A DNA stretch of 27,059 bases from Woeseiaceae bacterium. GTDB taxonomy: Bacteria > Pseudomonadota > Gammaproteobacteria > Steroidobacterales > Woeseiaceae. The notes under the pieces were generated by a model. That model was not told the DNA's origin. It made no database searches and saw nothing but the letters and a program-made list of their open reading frames with translations. Positions 7,086 through 13,328 of this stretch are shown in pieces. The translations under genes and the position numbers were made by a program. The stretch is from positions 1 through 27,059 of the forward strand of contig JALHUQ010000063.1 in NCBI GenBank assembly GCA_022866645.1, in the 5' to 3' direction. Each line of letters begins with the position of its first letter. The first letter of the stretch is position 1.

Positions 7086-9325
7086 GCGACTCGCGCTTAT
7101 CGGGACTGTACCGCCTGAGTGTTCCGGAACGCATCGCGGAACTCGAAAAGCTCGGTTGGCTGACCGCAGAGAGTGCCCGTGAGTTGCGAGCGGGTCAGCA
7201 GGTAATGTCGGTGCTGATGGCGGATAAGATCATCGAAAACGTCATCGGCGTTTTTGGGCTGCCGCTGGCAATTGCGCCCAATTTCATCGTGAACGGGCGC
7301 GAGTGCATCGTGCCGCTGGTCGTCGAAGAACCCTCAATTGTCGCGGCATTGAGCAGCGCAGCAGCGCTGGCCAGGCGTACGGGTGGATTTTCGGCAACGC
7401 TCGAAGAATCACTGCTCGCAGGGCAAATTCACGTGTCGGGCGTTGCGGATGTCGACGCAGCGCTCGCATTGCTCGCTGCCGCCGCTGATGAGCTGCGCGA
7501 GATCGCGGATAGCGTACATCCCCGCCTCAAAATACGCGGCGGTGGTGTACGAGATCTGGAATTTCGAACGCTGCGGCTCGCAGACAACTCTCCGCTCGTC
7601 GTTGTGCATGTCCTGGTCGATACCTGCGACGCAATGGGCGCCAATTTGGTGAATACCCTTTGCGAGGCGATCGCGCCGAGGATTTCAGAAATATGCGGTG
7701 GCGATATTGCCCTCAGAATCCTCTCCAACCTGGTCGACAGGTCGATCGCTACAGCCACTGTTCGATTTACAGTCGCTGACCTGGCCAGTGGCGAGACCAG
7801 CGGCAGTGTGGTTCGTGATCGAATCGTACTGGCCGGTGAAATTGCCTGCGCCGATCCGTATCGAGCTGTGACACATAACAAGGGTGTAATGAACGGCATC
7901 GATGCGCTTGCGATTGCGACCGGCAATGACTGGCGGGCAATCGAGGCGGGAGCTCATGCCTGGGCCGCCCGCAGTGGCCAGTATTCAGCGCTCACTCGCT
8001 GGTCCGTCGCGGCCGACGGCGACCTGGTGGGTGACATCGAATTACCGCTAAAGCCGGGAATCGTCGGAGGCACCTTATCAGCGAATCCGGCGGCGGCTAT
8101 CGGGCTCGCGATAGCCGGCGTGCGGTCGGCAGTGCAGCTCGCGGAGCTGATGGCGGCGGTGGGTTTGGCGCAGAATTTTGCCGCTCTGCGGGCCTTGGCG
8201 ACCGGTGGAATTCAGCAGGGCCATATGCGACTGCATGCGCGCAGCCTTGCGGCGGCGGCGGGCACGCCGGATAGACTGCTCACTGAGCTTGTCAACAAGC
8301 TCGTCGACAGCGGTGAGATCAAAGACTGGAAGGCGGCCGAAATTCTCGACGAGCTCGAAACCGGAGAAATGAACGATAGAGAGGGCATGGATGTGGCGGT
8401 CGCGTCGGCGGCCGGCAAAATAATCCTGCTCGGCGAGCATGCCGTTGTTTACGGACGTCATGCAGTCGCGGTGCCAATCCCGAATGCGGTTACCGCGTCA
8501 GTCTCGTTGTCGGCTGAAAACACAACACTGCGGGTTCCGGAGTGGGGATTTGTTGCCAATATCGATGCAAGCGGCAGCGCAGGCATCGATGCGATGGTGA
8601 ACCTGATCAGGAAAGAACTCGCTATCGCTGATGTGAACTTTACTATTCATGTGACGTCATTTTTGCCTCGCGGCATGGGGTTGGGTTCGTCGGCTGCGAT
8701 TGCGGTCGCGATGACTCGTGCTTTTGCGCTTTGCACGAAGCGTGACCTGGATGATGCGGCGTTGAACGACATTGCCTACGAGTGTGAAAAACTTGCTCAT
8801 GGCAATCCGTCCGGCATCGACAACACAGTTTCTTGTTATGGCACAGCGATGCTGTTCCGGAATGGCAATACACCGAGCATGAAGGTGTTGTCGCTGGATG
8901 AAGTTCCGCCGCTGGTGATAGCTTTCAGTCATGGACTCGGGTCTACGCTTGAGCAGGTGGCGGCGGTCCGCAGGCGACACGAAAAGAATTCAGAACACTA
9001 TGACGCGTTATTCGACCAGATCGATGCACTTAGCCTGGCGGGTGCTGCGGCTCTGGTATCGAAGCAGTACGACCAGCTGGGGCGCCTGATGAATATCTGT
9101 CACGGCCTTCTAAACGCGATTGAAGTTTCCACCCCCGATATCGAAAAAATGGTCGCAATAGCTCGCGACAACGGCGCGGTGGGCGCCAAGTTAACCGGTG
9201 CCGGTGGAGGGGGTTCGATAGTGGCTCTGTGCCCGGCTAAAGAGGACGACGTGCGGTCTGCGCTGCAAAGGGCAGGATATCGGACCTTGCCGTCTTTGAA
9301 ATTTAAAGGAGAGCTAAGTGAGTGA
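7082..9325 (+). CDS. Fusion: class II HMG-CoA reductase (N) :: mevalonate kinase (C)
   Basis: A single 747-residue frame encodes two consecutive mevalonate enzymes. Residues 1 to about 428 are a class II HMG-CoA reductase. Recalled Pseudomonas mevalonii numbering fits without gaps at the catalytic residues: E83 in VVEEPS, K267 in THNKG, D283 in GNDWRA and H381 in GHMRLHAR. From about residue 430 a complete mevalonate kinase follows: AAGKIILLGEHAVVYG (443-458), RGMGLGSSAAIAVA (530-543), NPSGIDNT with likely catalytic D580, and KLTGAGGGGSIVAL (703-716). The product would turn HMG-CoA into mevalonate and then mevalonate 5-phosphate. Residues 146 and 148, which govern NADH choice in P. mevalonii, are His and Arg here. 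The gene overlaps upstream by 4 nt and downstream by 8 nt. Domain calls are strong; that both domains are active is inferred from intact motifs. Confidence 0.93.
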   Translation: MSDSRLSGLYRLSVPERIAELEKLGWLTAESARELRAGQQVMSVLMADKIIENVIGVFGLPLAIAPNFIVNGRECIVPLVVEEPSIVAALSSAAALARRTGGFSATLEESLLAGQIHVSGVADVDAALALLAAAADELREIADSVHPRLKIRGGGVRDLEFRTLRLADNSPLVVVHVLVDTCDAMGANLVNTLCEAIAPRISEICGGDIALRILSNLVDRSIATATVRFTVADLASGETSGSVVRDRIVLAGEIACADPYRAVTHNKGVMNGIDALAIATGNDWRAIEAGAHAWAARSGQYSALTRWSVAADGDLVGDIELPLKPGIVGGTLSANPAAAIGLAIAGVRSAVQLAELMAAVGLAQNFAALRALATGGIQQGHMRLHARSLAAAAGTPDRLLTELVNKLVDSGEIKDWKAAEILDELETGEMNDREGMDVAVASAAGKIILLGEHAVVYGRHAVAVPIPNAVTASVSLSAENTTLRVPEWGFVANIDASGSAGIDAMVNLIRKELAIADVNFTIHVTSFLPRGMGLGSSAAIAVAMTRAFALCTKRDLDDAALNDIAYECEKLAHGNPSGIDNTVSCYGTAMLFRNGNTPSMKVLSLDEVPPLVIAFSHGLGSTLEQVAAVRRRHEKNSEHYDALFDQIDALSLAGAAALVSKQYDQLGRLMNICHGLLNAIEVSTPDIEKMVAIARDNGAVGAKLTGAGGGGSIVALCPAKEDDVRSALQRAGYRTLPSLKFKGELSE

Positions 9326-9887
9326 TGTTCACCGAAACGTGTCTTCGGAGCGCGAGGAACTCATACTCGTTGATGCTGATGACAATGAAACGGGCTTTGG
9401 AACGAAGGCAGATTGTCACGATGGAGAGGGCGTATTGCACCGTGCCTTTTCACTGTTCCTGTTCAATGCCGAAGGTGAACTGTTGTTGCAGCAGCGAGGC
9501 AATCAAAAGCGTCTGTGGCCTGGATTCTGGTCCAACAGTTGTTGCAGCCATCCTCGGCGCGGCGAAACCATGCCGGTTGCTACTCTGCGACGCTTGAGTG
9601 ATGAGCTCAATATTTCAGCACAGCTCGAATACATTTATCAGTTTTGTTATCAGGCAAGGTTCAGTGAGGCCGGATCGGAGAATGAGCTGTGCCATGTGTT
9701 TTTGGGCAGGCTGGACGGTGCAGTTCGGCCGAACGACAGCGAAATTGAAAGTATCCGGTTTATCACGGCAACGAATCTGGACAAAGAGCTGGCGCTGCAT
9801 CCAGAGCGATTTACGCCGTGGTTCATTGATGAGTGGCGAACCTTGCGCGAGGACTACGCCGGGCCGTTAGCCCGCTACGCGATATAG
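9318..9887 (+). CDS. idi: Isopentenyl-diphosphate delta-isomerase, type 1 (Nudix)
   Basis: A 189-residue type 1 IPP isomerase interconverting IPP and DMAPP, the allylic starter used by farnesyl diphosphate synthase. The likely catalytic Cys76 lies in NSCCSHPRRGE, with metal-binding His78 close by. The Nudix-type helix follows (ATLRRLSDELNI), and E121/E123 in SENELCHVF match the catalytic/metal glutamates of the E. coli enzyme. The GTG start at 9318 is fixed by a clear AAAGGAG at 9306-9312 and overlaps the fusion gene by 8 nt. The 3' end overlaps the convergent HMG-CoA synthase by 13 bp. Type 1 enzymes need no flavin, unlike the type 2 isomerases common in bacterial mevalonate operons. Confidence 0.94.
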   Translation: MSDVHRNVSSEREELILVDADDNETGFGTKADCHDGEGVLHRAFSLFLFNAEGELLLQQRGNQKRLWPGFWSNSCCSHPRRGETMPVATLRRLSDELNISAQLEYIYQFCYQARFSEAGSENELCHVFLGRLDGAVRPNDSEIESIRFITATNLDKELALHPERFTPWFIDEWRTLREDYAGPLARYAI

Positions 9888-11359
9888 CGGTAGTACTCGA
9901 TTCCCAGGTCCGAGAAGTGGCGGTCGACGCTGTTACCGACGCGGTCGATGACGAACTCGTTTCTGGCGATGTAATCCAGACCCTGAACTCGCCGGCCGTC
10001 GTGCAGCGCTTCGTATTGCTGACGGTCGAGGTCGAGCGTCAATTCCATGGCGTCAGAGAAGTGGATTTTTGCAGCGGCCTCGCGCCAGCTTTCGGCCATG
10101 AAAAATGGAATGACCTCGGCGGCGTCGCCGCTGCCGTAGCCCAAGGTTAGTACCTCTTCGCCTGTGGACAGCGAATCCTCTTCAAGCGCCTGTTCAAATC
10201 CCGCCGCCATCCATGCCGGCAACGCGGCTGTGTACAAATTGCCGAGGTCGAGCATGGTATCGCTGCCGAGACGAAGCTTGTCGAGAATCTCGTGGCGGTA
10301 ATGTCGTGATGCGCGAAACGCTCCAAGTACGGCCATCGCCAGGGGATACGCCTCGTATTGCAGTCGTTCGGGTCCCGCCAGATCCGACACGTCGGGCTTG
10401 CTCAGCATTTCCGCAAGCAATGCGTCGACGTTAACGCCTGCTTCGTAGCAATACGACGCGAGTTCGGCGCGATCCTCCGCTTTGCCTTGTGCAAGTGCGA
10501 ACAAATAGCAGACAGCAAATCCGGTTTCAGGCATGCGGCGATAGGGTCGGTGCAAGAACAATGTGCGTAATGAGCGCAGATGTTCGATCGAGTTGAGCTT
10601 GCGCTTCTCGTACATGTCGGTGAGGGCATGCAGGGTCTCGTCGATATAACAGGTCGTCGAGTATTTGCCGTTGAAGATCGGAAAATCCTGAACCTGGTGC
10701 GATTCGGAGCGATCCTGCCCGCAAAAGCGCAGCATTGGCTTGCGAAAATCCATGATGCGGTAGTCAGAAGCGGACCCGGAGCCGATCAAATCGACCACCG
10801 CCAGCTTGGGGTTTTCCTCAAGCAACATTGCGACGGCGCCGGCGCCCTGGGTGGGTTCTCCGGAGCTGCCGCGCGCGTATTCCGCGATATCGGCACAAAC
10901 AACGATCGCCGGGCTGCCAGCGCCATCCAGAGCAAGGTGTCGAATCGCGCCTTTCATGCCGTAAACACCGCCAAGACAAGCGTGCTTGAATTCCGGCACT
11001 TCGCAACTTCGTGAAATCGGCGCCTTGCCACGCGCTTCCATGGCCTGGTCGACCATGCCTTTGACAATGATCGCGCCCGCGGAATTGTCGGTACTGGATT
11101 CGGTGCCGAGACCCAGGAATTTCACGCGGCCGGGATCAACGTCGTATTGGTCAATCAGACGGATAACGGCATTGGCTGCCATCGTGTAAACGCTGTGATT
11201 CGGGCCACGAACGCGGAAGCTGCGCCCGACAACTTCGCGAATCTTCGGCCACTGATTATCTGTCCAGCTGCACCAATCCTCCAGCCACACGCGATACGGC
11301 GGTACGTACGCCGCGAGTCCGCTGATTCCGATAGGCTTTCTTGGCATGGATGGCTTCAT
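9875..11359 (-). CDS. Hydroxymethylglutaryl-CoA synthase
   Basis: A 494-residue thiolase-fold enzyme condensing acetyl-CoA and acetoacetyl-CoA to HMG-CoA. Candidate catalytic residues are E87 in GTESSTD, the acyl-carrying C128 in KHACLGG, and H270 in LHRPYRRMPE. FPIFNGKYSTTCYI, GNLYTAALPAW (373-383) and GYGSGDAAE (407-415) also match the family. It is longer than the roughly 390-residue Gram-positive enzymes. The catalytic Cys context (ACLGG rather than ACYGG/ACYAG) is slightly unusual. M5 (MPRKPIGISG) is an alternative start; neither has a clear ribosome-binding site. It converges on idi and is the last gene of a minus-strand run, so it is expressed separately from the other mevalonate genes. 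Confidence 0.9.
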   Translation of the reverse strand: MKPSMPRKPIGISGLAAYVPPYRVWLEDWCSWTDNQWPKIREVVGRSFRVRGPNHSVYTMAANAVIRLIDQYDVDPGRVKFLGLGTESSTDNSAGAIIVKGMVDQAMEARGKAPISRSCEVPEFKHACLGGVYGMKGAIRHLALDGAGSPAIVVCADIAEYARGSSGEPTQGAGAVAMLLEENPKLAVVDLIGSGSASDYRIMDFRKPMLRFCGQDRSESHQVQDFPIFNGKYSTTCYIDETLHALTDMYEKRKLNSIEHLRSLRTLFLHRPYRRMPETGFAVCYLFALAQGKAEDRAELASYCYEAGVNVDALLAEMLSKPDVSDLAGPERLQYEAYPLAMAVLGAFRASRHYRHEILDKLRLGSDTMLDLGNLYTAALPAWMAAGFEQALEEDSLSTGEEVLTLGYGSGDAAEVIPFFMAESWREAAAKIHFSDAMELTLDLDRQQYEALHDGRRVQGLDYIARNEFVIDRVGNSVDRHFSDLGIEYYRYIA

Positions 11360-11416
11360 GGAAGGTGTCTGCTTAGCCCGGCGATTCTAGTGTCCCCGAG
11401 CCTTTCTCTCAACTAC

Positions 11417-11896
11417 TTATTCTACCGTTATCGTGATGGCTTCGGATACCAGTGGTGGCTCATGAGGGATGTGCAGATGATCGCCGAGTAACATTTGCAG
11501 GGTGTGCTCGCCGGGTGGCAGCACTATTTCGGTCGCGGTTCTGCCGTCCCCGAAGTGCACGTGGCGCTCGTCGGCCGGAATGGGCAGTCCGAGATTCGGT
11601 ATATCCGTATCGATCAACAAATGATGGTGCCCCGAATTGGGCTGATTATCGCCGGCTTTGACGACATCCATGCCTTCAATACCGAACTCGATTTGGATGG
11701 GATTTGTGACCGTCGCACCGTTGGCGGGCGTTATGAAAAAGACGCTGGCGCCCTCGGCGGACGCCGTGCGTGGCATTGCGGCCGGCTTGGACGCTGCGGC
11801 CGGCTGAACCGCGGCGGTGGGTTCCTCGACAGATTTTTCGGCACAGGCGCCAAGGCCAAAGACCAGGCCGCTAAGAAAGAGAATTCGCAGTTTCAT
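11417..11896 (-). CDS. DUF4399 lipoprotein
   Basis: A 159-residue protein with a lipoprotein signal: a hydrophobic stretch after MKLR and a lipobox LGAC with the Cys at residue 18. A low-complexity Ala/Pro/Glu linker follows. The C-terminal domain carries SGHHHLLID, HVHFGDGRTA and LGDHLHIPH. These His-rich blocks are typical of DUF4399 proteins, often found in marine proteobacteria; their function is unknown. The histidine clusters could bind a metal, but that is inference. AAAGGA lies about 7 nt before the ATG. It starts 14 nt after the DUF4286-DUF3667 gene and ends 57 nt before HMG-CoA synthase. Confidence 0.8.
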   Translation of the reverse strand: MKLRILFLSGLVFGLGACAEKSVEEPTAAVQPAAASKPAAMPRTASAEGASVFFITPANGATVTNPIQIEFGIEGMDVVKAGDNQPNSGHHHLLIDTDIPNLGLPIPADERHVHFGDGRTATEIVLPPGEHTLQMLLGDHLHIPHEPPLVSEAITITVE

Positions 11897-11910
11897 GGGT
11901 GTTCCTTTAA

Positions 11911-13311
11911 TCAGGGTGATAATACGGCGACGAGAAAAGCGCCGAGCATTGTAAAGGTGGCGCCGGTCAGATAAGCGACCAGTAGTATGACGTACTTGAA
12001 AATAGTTACCACGTGTCCCTGCCCGTATACGTGGCGCATGGCTTTGTAGAGGTACACGGGAATGTAGAACGATGCTACTACGATAATCAGCGTACTGATG
12101 CCGTCGATAGCGCCGTCCTCGGCAGCCAGCAGGCCGGTGATACGCGCAAACAGGATCTGCAGCGCGAGCATGAGAAAGAAAAACGCGTGGAAGTGCACGA
12201 AAAACAGCAAGTGCTCCACAAAGTATCTTCGCGACAGCGGATAGAGCAATTTCAGGACCATTGCCATTATTGGCAGGAGAACGATGAGCGCAACGGGAAT
12301 ATTGTCTGCTATCGCAGCAATAAAGTTCTTACTACCACGAGCCTTATTATGTTTGCATATTTGCTGCACCTGTTCGTCCGTAAAGCGATCCTGCAGCCAC
12401 GCGGGTATATCCCCGTCTCCCGTGATCGAAGCGTTTTCACAGTCGCCGAAAAAATCGTTGTCGTCATCGCCCCCGAAATTAATTTGAAAGTCACCGTCGG
12501 CCTTCGAAAACTCTGCAACGATATCCTCGGGGAGCGTCCCCTCGACATCGAGTGCATCCAGTTTTTCTATTGCTGCCGCGAGTTGCTGTTCCCTTTCTGC
12601 GGAAGCCGCTTTCGCGGCTTCTTCTTTCTGGGCCGTCTCCTCAGCCGTTGGTATTGGTACGGGATCGATAATCTGCCGAATACTCTGTGGGTCAAAAAAG
12701 GCGACCAGAAAGAAAATGACGCTCAGGACCAGGTAGGATCGAAACGGCGGCATGTACCGAGCGCGTCGGCCCTCGAGATAGTCCCTTGTCAGCTTGCCGG
12801 GCCTGATCAGCAATGGCACGACAGTGCGCCACAGTCTGGAGTCGAGTTCGAAGAGATCGCCAAACGCCTCGCGCAGCAATTGCCAAATACTGATCAGTCG
12901 ACTGCGTGAACGCTGGCCGCAGATGCCGCAATACTGGCCTCTAAGTCGAGTCCCGCAATTCAGGCACACCGGACTTTCGTTCGGCGGCAAATCGAGCACG
13001 TGATCGGTGCGCAACGTGCGGCTCTCAACTATGATCTGGTCGCCGAATTGCTCCGCGGCCTCCGCATCGATATCGGCGAAATAGCCGTCGAGAAGTTCGT
13101 CCAGCGCGTTGTCGTCGCGAGCAAGGAACTGGCAGGTCCGAATCGTATGGCCATCGCCATCGATACCGTGTTCGAACAGACGAACGTTTTCGATGCCAGC
13201 CTGAAGTAGCGCCGTCCTGCCTAGCTCTTCCAGCCATGACTCGAAGTCCGGCGGCATCGTGCCTGCGATGACAAAATTGATCTCATACAGGGGGCCGGCG
13301 TAGTTCGTCAT
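11911..13311 (-). CDS. Membrane protein with DUF4286-like N-terminus and DUF3667 zinc ribbon
   Basis: A 466-residue protein in three parts. Residues 1 to about 100 resemble DUF4286, a small ferredoxin-like (ABM-type) domain: YEINFVI, a helix, then a second strand-helix repeat. Residues 116-131 form a zinc ribbon, CLNCG...YCGICG (C116, C119, C128, C131). The region PGKLTRDYLEGRRARYMPPF before the first membrane helix (about 192-206) is typical of DUF3667. An acidic, probably extracytoplasmic loop follows, with a coiled-coil-like Glu/Ala stretch around 225-255. Several membrane helices occupy the last 130 residues. Function unknown. The stop of fadE is 17 nt upstream, so it is probably co-transcribed with fadE. 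Confidence 0.75.
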   Translation of the reverse strand: MTNYAGPLYEINFVIAGTMPPDFESWLEELGRTALLQAGIENVRLFEHGIDGDGHTIRTCQFLARDDNALDELLDGYFADIDAEAAEQFGDQIIVESRTLRTDHVLDLPPNESPVCLNCGTRLRGQYCGICGQRSRSRLISIWQLLREAFGDLFELDSRLWRTVVPLLIRPGKLTRDYLEGRRARYMPPFRSYLVLSVIFFLVAFFDPQSIRQIIDPVPIPTAEETAQKEEAAKAASAEREQQLAAAIEKLDALDVEGTLPEDIVAEFSKADGDFQINFGGDDDNDFFGDCENASITGDGDIPAWLQDRFTDEQVQQICKHNKARGSKNFIAAIADNIPVALIVLLPIMAMVLKLLYPLSRRYFVEHLLFFVHFHAFFFLMLALQILFARITGLLAAEDGAIDGISTLIIVVASFYIPVYLYKAMRHVYGQGHVVTIFKYVILLVAYLTGATFTMLGAFLVAVLSP

Positions 13312-13328
13312 AGTCTACGGCCCGCTGC

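Noticed and set aside
12013..12909. Plus-strand 298-codon frame
   Set aside because: Antisense to the DUF3667 gene; no domain signature, and the minus-strand product has a zinc ribbon and membrane helices.
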